From the NCBI RefSeq assembly GCF_008087665.1, contig NZ_CP042912.1, positions 4,030,001 to 4,094,000 on the forward strand: DNA of 64,000 nucleotides, given 5' to 3'. The position numbers and the translations under genes are program-made. Below, piece by piece: positions 26,241 through 35,423 of the stretch; the first letter of the stretch is position 1; every line of letters begins with the position of its first letter. The DNA is from Mariniblastus fucicola (GTDB lineage: Bacteria > Planctomycetota > Planctomycetia > Pirellulales > Pirellulaceae). Under the pieces are notes generated by a model. That model saw only the letters and a list, made by a program, of their open reading frames with translations, was not told the origin of the DNA and searched no databases.

Positions 26241-27650
26241 TTAAACCGATCGCTCGACGGTCGGTGTAGCTGTATTTGCGAAGACGTTGGTTCCCGGCAC
26301 GCCAGTCGCCGTGGGCAAATCTGCCGTCTCGGGTTTGGCTTTGGAATTCCTAAAACGGGAAAGCTTTGGATCCGGAACGACCGATGCTGTTCGGACTGGC
26401 CAGGACTCTGATTCGACGTTGCGGCCGAGCACCATCGTGCGACCGCCGGACTGAATTCGATAGTGAATGTTGCTCCAGGAGATCCGCTTTCCGACCGATG
26501 ACTCGATCAGCGCGACCAGTGCGAACAATCCAGTAACCGGCCAGGCAAACAGGTCGAATCGGCGTGCTTGCCGTTGCTTTCTCCAACCTGGAATCAGACG
26601 TCGGGCCATATTTTGGCGAATCGCTGCCCGCGCAGTCGCCAACAAATAGATTCCGATGAACGAAAACATCAACGTAGTCGGCAACCACCCTCGGTCTCCG
26701 GAACTCATGACGGCGATCCACGCGACGACGCTGCCCCAGAACGCGAACTGAGTCACAAGGCTGTTGAGCGTTGCGACGGTCCAGTGCCGCGGTGCGTAGA
26801 GCCGCGTGATTTTGAGCTGTCGAACGATAAATTCCATCAGCGACGACCAGCCAAAGTTAACTGTCGTTTCGCAGAGACATTGTGGCTCGAATTGAATCTT
26901 CAGAAGCTTGCCGGCGAAAGTCGAATTGCGAATCGTACGGCTGGCCACGAAATCGTCACTCAACACTTGCGCCCACGCCTCACGCATCCCAGTCTGCTCA
27001 AACACTTTCCGGTGAATCGCCCATGAACCGCCCCACACAAGGTTGTGACTGCCTTTTCCCAGACACGCGGCAACGGAATTGTTTAACGTAACGCCGATCA
27101 GCGTCGGCAAATTGTTTTTGCCCGGCACCATCCAGCGATAACCCGTGCGAGCACCCACTTGTTCGCGTCCGACTCCGATCGTCAACCAACGCAACCAGGA
27201 TGGCTTGACCAACGCGTCCATGTCGGCGAAAGCAAGTACGTCGACTTCGACCTGTAGCTTGGCAATCGCAGCCAAAAGATTGTGGACTTTCTGACCGCAA
27301 TGGGTTGCGCGACCAGCGACGACGATCGAAGACTCAACGAAGCGGTTCTCTTTTTGAAGCTCACGAATGAGCGGCACGACCGGATCGGTCGCGGCTTCAA
27401 CCGCAAACGAGATTCGGAAATGGGGATGGTCCTGAAAGAAGAACGCTTCGAGTTTACGCCGCGTATCGTCTGCGACGCCTTTGCACGGCACGATCAGGTT
27501 GACTTTTGCGGTCTGTTGTTCGAAAGGCGTGCCGCGTTGCTGGTGCCGTTTCCAGAATCGATGATTTTCAACAGTCAACGCCAACAGCAGCGCACCTGAA
27601 ACCAGGGCTGCAACGATACATATAGCTAATGCAAGAAAAAACGTGACCAC
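26241..27650 (-). CDS. GT2/GT21 (ceramide glucosyltransferase-like) membrane glycosyltransferase
   Basis: 469 residues. An N-terminal membrane helix (TFFLALAICIVAALVSGALL) precedes a GT-A domain with the GT21 acidic motifs. These are KVNLIVPCKG, ISFAVEAATDP (D1), VLAFADMDALVKPSWL (D2) and VLSDDFVASR (D3). After them comes the membrane-side RQLKITRLYA, which replaces the usual RxxRW motif. Two or three C-terminal helices follow, then an unstructured tail of about 60 residues. GT21 enzymes put a sugar on a lipid at the cytoplasmic face. The acceptor is unknown; hopanoid or sphingolipid-like lipids are candidates. The start is GTG 27650, preceded by AAGGA. It lies directly upstream of the B12/radical-SAM gene and is probably co-transcribed. 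Confidence 0.85.
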   Translation of the reverse strand: MVTFFLALAICIVAALVSGALLLALTVENHRFWKRHQQRGTPFEQQTAKVNLIVPCKGVADDTRRKLEAFFFQDHPHFRISFAVEAATDPVVPLIRELQKENRFVESSIVVAGRATHCGQKVHNLLAAIAKLQVEVDVLAFADMDALVKPSWLRWLTIGVGREQVGARTGYRWMVPGKNNLPTLIGVTLNNSVAACLGKGSHNLVWGGSWAIHRKVFEQTGMREAWAQVLSDDFVASRTIRNSTFAGKLLKIQFEPQCLCETTVNFGWSSLMEFIVRQLKITRLYAPRHWTVATLNSLVTQFAFWGSVVAWIAVMSSGDRGWLPTTLMFSFIGIYLLATARAAIRQNMARRLIPGWRKQRQARRFDLFAWPVTGLFALVALIESSVGKRISWSNIHYRIQSGGRTMVLGRNVESESWPVRTASVVPDPKLSRFRNSKAKPETADLPTATGVPGTNVFANTATPTVERSV

Positions 27651-28137
27651 TGGACTTCCTTGTCAGACGGGACGCAATCAGTACTTGTTCGACTTTTCAG
27701 TTGGCGAAGTTTAGCGATTAGGCAGAGATTCCCGAATGCTGTTCTTTCTGGTTGGCGACGCTGTCATTGGCCGTGGCGATCGAAAATCGCCAGCACTTAA
27801 TCTCGAACCCGATTCAGTTCCAGCTCGTTTCGCGCGGACGGTCGAGTCAACATCAGTTTCACCGGTGAATTGAAAATCAACCCCAGAATTTACAGCGGCA
27901 TATCTTTTACAAATCGATCGAAGAATCAATTTGGAGTTCGTTTCAACCTTGGCACCCGAAACCCGTTTTGATACTTTTTGAACTTCGCGGAGGGCGATGC
28001 CAAACGATCTGAAAAAGTTCAAAGGTTGAGCCTTCTTGCTGCCGAAAAGGATTGAGTTAGGCAAGAGATTCGGATTAGGTTGAAGCCTCTGCCCTGGGCA
28101 GTAAAAGGATTAAATCCACACCGCCGACCACGTAAGA
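27651..28137. other. intergenic region between divergent genes, no gene recognised
   Basis: 487 bases. A minus-strand open frame of 117 codons (27711-28064) exists, but it has no known domain, an Arg/Ser-rich chance-like composition and no ribosome site. A 10-codon open frame with a good GGAGG (27997-28029, plus strand) is also too short to trust. The stretch probably holds the promoters of the glycosyltransferase (minus) and rimI (plus). Confidence 0.4.
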
Positions 28138-28683
28138 ATGAGACAAAGGATGTCGCCGATGGGCATGGAAGCTGAGTTTGACATGAACGTGCATATTCGC
28201 TGGATGATTCGGCGAGACATGCCGGAGGTACTCTCGATCGAACAATCGAGTTTTGAGTTCCCCTGGTCTGAGGAAGACTTCATTCGTTGCCTTCGTCAGC
28301 GAAACTGTATCGGCATGGTGGCCGAATATGACGAACGAGTCGTTGGATTTATGATTTACGAACTGCATAAAGACCAGCTTCACGTACTGAACTTTTCTGT
28401 CCGCCCGGACGTTCGCCGACGCCACATCGGCGAACAGATGGTGAACAAGCTGGTCAGCAAACTTTCTCAGCAGCGTCGCAACAAGATTTTGCTTGAGATC
28501 CGTGAGACGAATCTGGCGGCTCAGTTGTTCTTCAGAAACCTGGGCTTCAAGGCCACGTCGGTTCTGAGAGATTACTACGACGATACTGTCGAAGACGCTT
28601 ACGTGATGCAGTTCCGCTTCATGAGCGAAGCCGAGAAACAGTTCGAGCCTGTAAACCGCATCGCCAGACGACTTGCTGGCTGA
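28138..28683 (+). CDS. rimI: ribosomal-protein-alanine N-acetyltransferase-like GNAT protein
   Basis: 181 residues. A GNAT fold carries RimI signatures: MPEVLSIEQSSFEFPWSEED at the N-terminus, VVGFMIYELHKDQLHVLNFS in the core, and the acetyl-CoA pyrophosphate loop VRPDVRRRHIGEQMV. The last strand region has ILLEIRETNLAAQLFFRNLG followed by FKATSVLRDYY. RimI acetylates the N-terminal alanine of ribosomal protein S18; in bacteria the same family also acts more broadly. In-frame ATGs at 28150, 28159 and 28165 are alternative starts, 28159 being the one with an AAAGGA upstream. The domain itself starts near residue 18. A strong terminator follows. Confidence 0.85.
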   Translation: MRQRMSPMGMEAEFDMNVHIRWMIRRDMPEVLSIEQSSFEFPWSEEDFIRCLRQRNCIGMVAEYDERVVGFMIYELHKDQLHVLNFSVRPDVRRRHIGEQMVNKLVSKLSQQRRNKILLEIRETNLAAQLFFRNLGFKATSVLRDYYDDTVEDAYVMQFRFMSEAEKQFEPVNRIARRLAG

Positions 28684-28737
28684 GCCTGCCGACGACTGAG
28701 TTCGTTTCAAATCCGAACGCATTGCAAACACACCAAG

Positions 28738-28773
28738 CCGCGCCGACCAGGATTCCTGAGGCGCGGTTTTTTT
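28738..28773 (+). terminator. Rho-independent terminator after rimI
   Basis: CCGCGCC at 28738-28744 pairs with GGCGCGG at 28760-28766, then seven T. It lies 54 bases after the stop codon. Confidence 0.9.
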
Positions 28774-29054
28774 GTGCGCAGCGTCAAACTGAGGCTCTTT
28801 CGATCGTGATCAGACCAAATTCATTCACATCGATTCGGCAAAGTTTTGCAGCAGAGAGCGAAAACTTTCCAGGATCACCGCAGCGTTGGCGAACAAGGCA
28901 GCGGCAACAAATTGTCGACGCATGGCGTCAACATGTCGGCTTCGCGGACATAAGGGCAGTGACAAACCTGGCTATTCAGGCTGTCCGGTTATTCAGATAA
29001 CCGCCGACTGTCCGAAGACGAAACCAGTGGGTACCGAGAGTCTGGAGAGTAGAG
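28774..29054. other. rest of the convergent interval between rimI and lptF/G-like
   Basis: Together with the terminator this makes 371 bases without a gene. The open frames here are short and chance-like. No RNA gene or repeat was recognised. Confidence 0.4.
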
Positions 29055-30278
29055 CTACTTTCGGAGTTCGTGCCGCAACAGCAAGACGCCAACCAGGGCA
29101 CAGGCGACGTTCCCCAGCCACACCGACCACGCTGGCAACGTTCCCATCTTGGCTCCATTGAGCCCGAACATGAATAGCGGATAATACAGCAAAAGAATCG
29201 GCACGAAACAGGCGCCGAACGTCGTGGCGTAGTTTCCAGTTCTCAGACGCAAGGCTACCGGCACGCCAATAATGGCAAACGCGAGGCAACTAAAACCATT
29301 CGCCCAACGCCGATGCGGCACGACTTTCAGCCGCGCCAGACGATAGCGGGCGTCGTCCAGTTTCCTGTTTAGCGCGGCCCAGCCTTCGTGCGACAGGCCA
29401 ACAATATCGCCGGTCATCCATTGAGCCGTCGCTTCCAAAGTCAGTTGCGATTCGAGTGATTCGAGCTTGCGTTGTTGGGCGACAACCGCGCCGGTGATCT
29501 GACTGAGATACAGATGGGATGGACTGGAATCCTTGGCCAAATCGTCGGGCGAACGCAACGGAATGTCGATGCTGGAATGCTCTCCATCGACCAGCCTAAA
29601 ATTGCTGTCGCTGTCGATCGATCCATGATCCATGCGAAACTGCAAACTGTGTGTGTCTGGATCATAAGTCAGACTCCCGGACGCCGCGGCCACACGGATG
29701 TTGGCACCCGAGTTGACGGTGACGATTGGCTGAATCAGTGTCCGCCCGTCGACCTGACCGACTTCGATTGAAAACTGATCGTTTTTAAAGCTACCTTCCT
29801 GCTGCAACACGCTGTAAACGATCCGATCGGTACTTTGCAGGACGACGCGTTCAATCCCAAAATGGCTCCACGCATAAGCAACGTCGTTCAGCCAAACGGC
29901 TCCCAAACTTAGGCCGAACGCCATCAGCAGCGCCGGCATAACCACCATGGATTTGGACAGCCCGAGTGACTCAAGCGCAGTGACTTCGTTGTCGGCTGCC
30001 ATGCGTCCGAAAACGACACAGACACTGAACAGCGACGTGGCAGGGATCGCGAACATCAAAGCTTCGGGGACAAGAAACGGGATCAGCTGCATCACGATGT
30101 CCGGGCCAATGCCGTACTCGCGAGCCTTTTGAGCCAAACCCACCAACAGCATCAACAGGACGAACGCCGACGATGATACGATGAAAACTTTGAGCAGTTC
30201 CCATACGACGTATCGAGTTATCAGCTTTGGAATCAAGTTGGTTCTCGTTTGGTGCCCGGTGCGCCTGTTTGGCGACAA
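29055..30278 (-). CDS. LptF/LptG-family (YjgP/YjgQ) permease
   Basis: 407 residues. Inner-membrane component of the lipopolysaccharide transport ABC system (LptB2FG), which extracts LPS from the inner membrane. The family N-terminus is ITRYVVWELLKVFIVSSSAF. It is followed by a second helix pair (IPFLVPEALMFAIPATSLFS), the LESLGLSKSMVVMPAL coupling segment, a periplasmic beta-jellyroll part (about 140-290), and two C-terminal helices (FSCLAFAIIGVPVALRL and FGACFVPILLLYYPLFMFG). One permease lies here and its partner is elsewhere. The longest frame begins at TTG 30278; no ATG precedes the first helix, so the exact start is uncertain. The mscS gene ends 50 bases upstream on the same strand. Confidence 0.85.
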   Translation of the reverse strand: MSPNRRTGHQTRTNLIPKLITRYVVWELLKVFIVSSSAFVLLMLLVGLAQKAREYGIGPDIVMQLIPFLVPEALMFAIPATSLFSVCVVFGRMAADNEVTALESLGLSKSMVVMPALLMAFGLSLGAVWLNDVAYAWSHFGIERVVLQSTDRIVYSVLQQEGSFKNDQFSIEVGQVDGRTLIQPIVTVNSGANIRVAAASGSLTYDPDTHSLQFRMDHGSIDSDSNFRLVDGEHSSIDIPLRSPDDLAKDSSPSHLYLSQITGAVVAQQRKLESLESQLTLEATAQWMTGDIVGLSHEGWAALNRKLDDARYRLARLKVVPHRRWANGFSCLAFAIIGVPVALRLRTGNYATTFGACFVPILLLYYPLFMFGLNGAKMGTLPAWSVWLGNVACALVGVLLLRHELRK

Positions 30279-30328
30279 CCTGGTGGATTGGTGTTCCGTA
30301 GTCTCGCGACCCGTTTTGCGAACGTCGA

Positions 30329-31324
30329 CTAAGCTGATTTCGCCAGCAATTTGCCACCGACGTGAACGTCAAGCTGTGGAAATGGAATTCCAATTCCAGC
30401 GATGTCCATTTCTTTTTTCGCGTTGGCCACGAGTTGCTCTCGAACTGCCCAGTAGTCCGAAGTTTTGCACCAAGCACGCAGTTGCCAGTCGACCGAAGAG
30501 GCACCCAAACCAATCAGGTAGACGTATCCGCAAGGCTCAGCGACGCAGTCAGATTTCTCGATGGCTCGTTCGAGCGCGGCTCGGGTCCGATCAAGGTCTG
30601 CCGAGTAGGCTGCACCGACGTTAACGTCAACGCGGCGCAGTTCGTTTCGCGTATAGTTCTCCAGCTTGCTGCCGAAGATCTCGCTGTTGGGAATAATGAT
30701 GTGGCGATTGTCGAGCGTATTGATTCGAGTTGTGAACAAATCGATCTCTTCAACCGTTCCCTGAGTATCTGCAACGACGATGAAGTCATCGACTTTGAAA
30801 GGACGGAACATCAGCAGCATGATGCCGGATGCGAAATTCCCCAACGTGCCTTGCAAGGCCATACCGATGGCGAAACCGAGAGCAGCCAGCACGGCGGCGA
30901 AGCTGGTTACATCCACCTTGAAATAGCCCAACACGCCGATGGCAACGACGACCATCAACAGGTTCCGCACGGCTTTGGTCAGAAACTTGCCGAGTGTAAG
31001 GTCGACTTTCTTTGAAACCATGCCACCGACATAGCGCCCGATCGAAGACGCAACGGTCCAGGTCAGAACCAGTGCCGCCAACAGGATAATGGCTGGGATC
31101 AGTTTGGTCTGAACGAGGATATCGATCGATGGACGATCGCCGCCGATGGCTCCTCGCACGAGCTCAACAATCGAAGCCGTATGTTCAGAGGCTCCTTGAG
31201 AAAGCTGTTTGGCCATTTCTGCATCCCACGCCATTGCGACGCCTGGAAGCAGAAGCACAGCGAAGAACGCTGCTAGCAGCACATAGCCAGTTGTTGAATT
31301 TGATTTTCTCATGCGTCCGTACAT
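30329..31324 (-). CDS. MscS-family small-conductance mechanosensitive channel
   Basis: 331 residues. A possible signal peptide or first helix (GYVLLAAFFAVLLLPGVAMA) is followed by a short periplasmic loop and three helices. The pore-lining helix has the Gly/Ala-rich MscS pattern (AVLAALGFAIGMALQGTLGN followed by FASGIMLLMFRPF). The beta domain (DDFIVVADTQGTVEEIDLFT; IIIPNSEIFGSKLENYTR) and alpha/beta C-terminus (VDVNVGAAYSADLDRTRA) complete it. It opens on hypo-osmotic shock. The start may be ATG 31324 or the ATG four codons later. The flhA gene is divergent, 191 bases away. Confidence 0.9.
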   Translation of the reverse strand: MYGRMRKSNSTTGYVLLAAFFAVLLLPGVAMAWDAEMAKQLSQGASEHTASIVELVRGAIGGDRPSIDILVQTKLIPAIILLAALVLTWTVASSIGRYVGGMVSKKVDLTLGKFLTKAVRNLLMVVVAIGVLGYFKVDVTSFAAVLAALGFAIGMALQGTLGNFASGIMLLMFRPFKVDDFIVVADTQGTVEEIDLFTTRINTLDNRHIIIPNSEIFGSKLENYTRNELRRVDVNVGAAYSADLDRTRAALERAIEKSDCVAEPCGYVYLIGLGASSVDWQLRAWCKTSDYWAVREQLVANAKKEMDIAGIGIPFPQLDVHVGGKLLAKSA

Positions 31325-31515
31325 TGCCGAGTCCTTGGTCTGAATTAGTCGGGCGAGTTTAGAAAATTGAAAGTTAAGCTCAAGGTCAGTTGTGCTAGCG
31401 ACGCTGATGTTACAGGGACTGCTTGCCTGCTGCTCTCATCATCTCTGGACCGATGGTTCGCATCTCTCTACCTTTCCGCGATTGATGTAAAAAGTACACG
31501 CGCGAATATTGAACC

Positions 31516-33600
31516 ATGAATCTGCAGAAACGATGGCCTGACTTTCTGATCCCCGCAGGGCTGATTGCCTGTTTGACTGTCATTCTTGTTCCGCTGCCGC
31601 CGGCGCTAATGGATGTGCTGCTGGCCGCGAACCTGACGCTGGCGATCGTGATGTTGCTGAGTACGATCTACGCCAAATCGCCGATGGAGCTGAGCCTGTT
31701 CCCGGCTTTTCTGCTTGGCACGACGCTCGCCAGACTGGCACTCAACATTGGAACTACGCGATTGATTCTGACTCGCGGACCGCAGGACCACGAACAGGCT
31801 GCCGGCGACGTGATCGCCAGTTTCTCCAACTTTGTGACGGGAGATTCGATTGCAATCGGGCTGGTAATTTTCTCCATTATCGTTGTCGTTCAGTTTGTCG
31901 TCATCGCCAAAGGTGCGACTCGGATCAGTGAAGTATCCGCGCGATTTTCGCTGGACGGAATGCCTGGCCGACAGATGGCGATCGAAGCAGAACTGAACTC
32001 GGGCGCGATCGACGCCGAACAAGCCAAAGCACTTCGTCGCGAAGCATCGGAACAGGCTGATTTTTACGGAGCCATGGACGGAGCAAGCAAGTTCGTCCGC
32101 GGCGATGCGATTGCTGGCGTACTGATCACGCTGATCAACATCGTGGGTGGATTGACGATCGGTCTGACGCACAACATGTCCCTGCCCGATGCGGCGGCAA
32201 CGTTTACCAAACTGACAATCGGTGACGGTTTGGTCAGCCAACTTCCGGCGCTGTTGATCGCTCTGGCGGCCGGCATTCTGGTTACAAGAAGTCATCGCAA
32301 AACGGATCTTTCGCGGGAAGCCGTCCAACAGGTTTTGGCCAAGCCTATCGTTCTGGTCACTGCTGCAGTATTTCTCGGCTTGCTGGTCCTGACCAAGCTT
32401 CCGATGATTCCGCTGTTATCTGTCGGAGCAATCTGTCTGTTGTTTGCGTGGACCGGAAGCCAACAGAAATCGAATTCTGAGTCCGATACGGCACCCGAGC
32501 CACCTGCGCCGGTCAAGGAAATTTCGATCGACCGATTACTGACCAATGACTTGATGGAAATCGAACTGGGCCTGGACCTGATTCGACTGGTGGATGCAAA
32601 ACAGGGAGGCACGTTGTTGCAAGGCGTCAGCAGCGTACGCCAACAGGTGGCCGCGGAACTGGGAATCATCCTTCCCAAAATTCGAATCCGCGACAATTTA
32701 AAACTTGGACGTAAAGAGTATCGCGTCATGATCCAGGGCAATGCGGTCGAGCGTGCGTCGCTGGAGCCGGATCATCTGCTGGCAATGGACTGCGGTTCGG
32801 CAACGAAGCCACTGGAGAATGGCGTCGTTGTAGGGCTTGCGTCGGAATCGATTGCGCAGCCCGGATACTGGATTGAGGCCTCTGCCTGGGAGCAAACGGA
32901 ACTGGCCGGCTATCGAATCCGCTCTTGCACCGAGGTGCTGACAGCACAGCTAAAGAAATGCTCAATCGCCAACGCGAATGAATTGCTGACTCGAGACGCG
33001 ACGGCTCAGCTGATGGATGAGCTGAAAAAATCTTCGCCAACCATCGTCAACGAAATCGTGCCCGATGTTCTGCCGCTGGCCGATGTCCAAACGGTGCTGC
33101 AGTCGCTGCTGGAAGAAGGCGTTTCGATTCGCCCGCTGCATTTGATCATGGAAACAATCGGCTCGGTGGCGCCGAAGACGAAAACGCTGACGCAACTGGT
33201 CGAGAAAATCCGAATGAAACTGGCTCGGCATATCTCTGGCGGATTGGCAACGGATTCTCATGGAGCGATCTCCGTGTTCACGATTTCGGAAGAGCTACAA
33301 AATCGAATTGCTTGTGCGTGGTCGGACGAAGGAGACGAACTCCACCTCGACATGCCGAACTCGATTGTGGAGATGTTGATTGTTGCGATGAACGATGCGT
33401 CATCTCGCATGTCGGCGGCTGGCTTACGTCCGGTGGCGTTGGTCGATCAATCGATTCGACCTGTCGTTGCGGAGCTGTGTCGGAAAATCGGTAGCAATCC
33501 GTTCGTGATCGGCGATCGAGAGCTGGAAGGCGTTCACGCGACCGTGTTTGGCGAAATCACCTCGGAACAGTTGTCGCGTCTGGAACGTTCCGCAGCGTAG
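31516..33600 (+). CDS. flhA: flagellar export apparatus protein FlhA
   Basis: 694 residues, the usual length. Central membrane component of the flagellar type III export gate. Eight N-terminal helices include the strongly conserved MLLSTIYAKSPMELSLFPAF, TTLARLALNIGTTRLIL and TRISEVSARFSLDGMPGRQM. The intracellular loop NSGAIDAEQAKALRREASEQ then ADFYGAMDGASKFVRGDAIA fits the FHIPEP family. The cytoplasmic C-terminal domain starts near 330 (EISIDRLLTNDLMEIELGLD) and is complete to LSRLERSAA. It is followed 584 bases later by fliA on the same strand, so it belongs to a small flagellar group. It lacks flhB or flhF beside it. Confidence 0.97.
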   Translation: MNLQKRWPDFLIPAGLIACLTVILVPLPPALMDVLLAANLTLAIVMLLSTIYAKSPMELSLFPAFLLGTTLARLALNIGTTRLILTRGPQDHEQAAGDVIASFSNFVTGDSIAIGLVIFSIIVVVQFVVIAKGATRISEVSARFSLDGMPGRQMAIEAELNSGAIDAEQAKALRREASEQADFYGAMDGASKFVRGDAIAGVLITLINIVGGLTIGLTHNMSLPDAAATFTKLTIGDGLVSQLPALLIALAAGILVTRSHRKTDLSREAVQQVLAKPIVLVTAAVFLGLLVLTKLPMIPLLSVGAICLLFAWTGSQQKSNSESDTAPEPPAPVKEISIDRLLTNDLMEIELGLDLIRLVDAKQGGTLLQGVSSVRQQVAAELGIILPKIRIRDNLKLGRKEYRVMIQGNAVERASLEPDHLLAMDCGSATKPLENGVVVGLASESIAQPGYWIEASAWEQTELAGYRIRSCTEVLTAQLKKCSIANANELLTRDATAQLMDELKKSSPTIVNEIVPDVLPLADVQTVLQSLLEEGVSIRPLHLIMETIGSVAPKTKTLTQLVEKIRMKLARHISGGLATDSHGAISVFTISEELQNRIACAWSDEGDELHLDMPNSIVEMLIVAMNDASSRMSAAGLRPVALVDQSIRPVVAELCRKIGSNPFVIGDRELEGVHATVFGEITSEQLSRLERSAA

Positions 33601-34184
33601 CCAACGATTCGTCTAATTTCTTGTCGCTGTATTGGCGTATTCTGTTGTTGGTGGATTCAGTGCCTGGACATGGCTCCGACGACCACGAATGCCGCCGCTG
33701 AAGCCGCGACCAAGACCGCAAGCATGTTCACGCAAGCGTGAATATCGCGTCTGTCACCAAGCCTTCTCACACGCCCCACAGCGTGGCAGAACTTGCCAAA
33801 CACAGCACCGCTGTGGAACCTTGCTACGGCCGTCCATGATTATTCGGTTTCCCCTCAAAGTTTGTCCATCGGGAAAATTGCAAACTTTTGATGGACTGTT
33901 GGCCAACCGAACGCCGATGTTTTTCGAAAGCGAATTCTATGCGCACGTCTGCGCGTACTTTGCTTTGTGGTTTCTGACTGGCTTCCCGTCGCGGTTTTTC
34001 GCAAAAATTACGAACCTTGTAATTTGTTCATTGACGTGATGAAGCGATTTTTGATAACTACTCCCCCGTCAGGTTGCTCTCACAAGTAACTTTGATGAAC
34101 TGAAATCATAAATCCGGTCGCGTTGGTCAGTAGCTTGCCTGGCGTGGAACCAAAAGATATCGCGAGCCAATCACGGAGGATTGA
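33601..34184. other. long intergenic region between flhA and fliA
   Basis: 584 bases. Two tiny overlapping open frames lie at 33670-33741 (23 residues, Ala/Thr-rich) and 33738-33839 (33 residues, GTG start overlapping the first stop as GTGA). A 135-codon open frame at 33632-34039 is Arg/Cys-rich and looks like chance. Upstream of fliA are a candidate sigma-54-like -24/-12 element (34124-34138) and a strong ribosome site. No RNA gene is evident. Confidence 0.4.
34124..34138 (+). promoter_or_regulatory. weak candidate sigma-54-type promoter upstream of fliA
   Basis: TGGTCA-GTAGC-TTGC keeps the invariant GG and GC ten bases apart, as in -24/-12 promoters. The CAC of the -24 box is not conserved. 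It lies 47 bases before the fliA ATG. Sigma-54 control of middle flagellar genes is common in bacteria, but this match alone could be chance. Confidence 0.25.
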
Positions 34185-34988
34185 ATGGCGACAACGGTTG
34201 CAAAAAACGAAGAGATCCTTGAAGTCTGGAAAAAGTACAAACCAGACTGCAGCGACAAACAGCTGCGGAATACTCTTATGGAACGGTACTTCCCTCTGGT
34301 GAAGTACAACGGAGAAAGAATCTGGCAAAGATTGCCGGATGGTGTCGAACTCGACGACTTGATCTCGGCCGGAGTCTTCGGACTGATGGACGCGATCGAC
34401 GCTTTCGATCTGGAGCGTGGGGTCAAGTTCGAAACGTATTGCGTGCCGCGTATTCGCGGTGCGATGCTCGATGAATTGCGAACCATGGATTGGGTGCCTC
34501 GCCTCGTCCGCTCCAAGGCCAGCAAAGTCGGAAACGCAACCAAGCGTCTGGAAACCAAGATGGGTCGCAAGCCCACCATCCAGGAATTGGCTGCGGAGAT
34601 GGAACTGACGGTTCCGGAGACCGAGAAAATGATCAGCGATGCCAACGCGGTTGGTCTGATCAGCCTGAACAAGAAATGGTACGAAACCGACAGCTACAAG
34701 GACGTTCGAGAAATCGATATCCTTGAAGACAAAAAGGGCGAAGACCCAACGCGTCGGATTCAAAAGAATGATTTGATGCGTCTGGTGACCAAAGGTCTCA
34801 ATCGCAACGAGCGTCTGATCATCATTCTTTATTACTACGAAGAGTTGACGATGAAAGAGATCGGGCAAACGCTTGATCTGAGCGAGAGTCGCGTGAGCCA
34901 GATGCATAGCAGCATCGTGCAACGCCTCCAGCATCAACTTGGTACTCGTCGCAACGAGTTTGGCCGCGGTGGCGGTCGAATCAAGTAG
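34185..34988 (+). CDS. fliA: flagellar sigma factor 28 (FliA/WhiG family)
   Basis: 267 residues. Region 2 (MERYFPLVKYNGERIWQRLP then ELDDLISAGVFGLMDAIDAF, with KFETYCVPRIRGAMLDELRT), region 3 (ATKRLETKMGRKPTIQELAA) and region 4 (LNRNERLIIILYYYEELTMK, then LDLSESRVSQMHSSIVQRL) are all complete. It directs RNA polymerase to late flagellar and chemotaxis promoters. GGAGG lies nine bases before the ATG. Its predicted antagonist flgM lies about 1 kb downstream. A strong terminator follows the stop. Confidence 0.95.
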   Translation: MATTVAKNEEILEVWKKYKPDCSDKQLRNTLMERYFPLVKYNGERIWQRLPDGVELDDLISAGVFGLMDAIDAFDLERGVKFETYCVPRIRGAMLDELRTMDWVPRLVRSKASKVGNATKRLETKMGRKPTIQELAAEMELTVPETEKMISDANAVGLISLNKKWYETDSYKDVREIDILEDKKGEDPTRRIQKNDLMRLVTKGLNRNERLIIILYYYEELTMKEIGQTLDLSESRVSQMHSSIVQRLQHQLGTRRNEFGRGGGRIK

Positions 34989-35014
34989 TCATGATTTGGC
35001 TTGAAAATCAAAAA

Positions 35015-35046
35015 AGCAGCTGTCGGTTTCGGCGGCTGCTTTTTTT
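35015..35046 (+). terminator. Rho-independent terminator after fliA
   Basis: An AGCAGC-type stem (35015-35025 with 35031-35040, wobble pairs) closes a short TTTC-containing loop and is followed by a run of T (35040-35046). It lies 27 bases after the stop codon. Confidence 0.85.
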
Positions 35047-35132
35047 GTAACTCAAATCGGTATCGCTTCAGCCTTCATCGCAGGACTCAAAGGAATCGAG
35101 TCGCCAGCGATTAAGTTCAACGATCATGCTGA

Positions 35133-35411
35133 CTACATCCAGCGGGCGTCGATATCGAGGTCGCGTTCGTCATGCTGTGTACCGATCGAAGCTTTCAACG
35201 CCAGTTCTCTCTCAAGCGAAACGACAGGCTGTTCTGGACGATGTTTGTCCTCCAGTTCCATCAACGCTTCCGCGAAGGAAAAGCTGAAGTCAAAGAACCG
35301 TTCCATGTCGACTTTGACGGGACGATCAACAGTCAACGTCAGCTTGGGACGTTGGCAGAGTTGGGCTGTTGAAATTTTTGATTCAAGAAGGTGGGCGATT
35401 CGATTGCGCAT
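35133..35411 (-). CDS. small hypothetical protein between fliA and flgM
   Basis: 92 residues, no signal peptide or membrane segment. It reads MRNRIAHLLESKISTAQLCQ at the start, then an acidic-aromatic middle (MERFFDFSFSFAEALMELED) and a charged end (DERDLDIDARWM). No domain is recognised. The start at 35411 has GGAG six bases upstream; another ATG four codons earlier is possible. Both flanking genes belong to flagellar regulation, which may be a hint, but it is on the opposite strand. The stop lies 87 bases from the fliA terminator. Confidence 0.55.
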   Translation of the reverse strand: MRNRIAHLLESKISTAQLCQRPKLTLTVDRPVKVDMERFFDFSFSFAEALMELEDKHRPEQPVVSLERELALKASIGTQHDERDLDIDARWM

Positions 35412-35423
35412 AACTGTCTCCAT

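Noticed and set aside
27711-28064. 117-codon minus-strand frame in the gap upstream of rimI
   Set aside because: No domain, no ribosome site, Ser/Arg-rich composition like non-coding DNA; treated as intergenic.
33632-34039. 135-codon plus-strand frame between flhA and fliA
   Set aside because: Cys/Arg/Phe-rich, no domain or ribosome site; probably chance.
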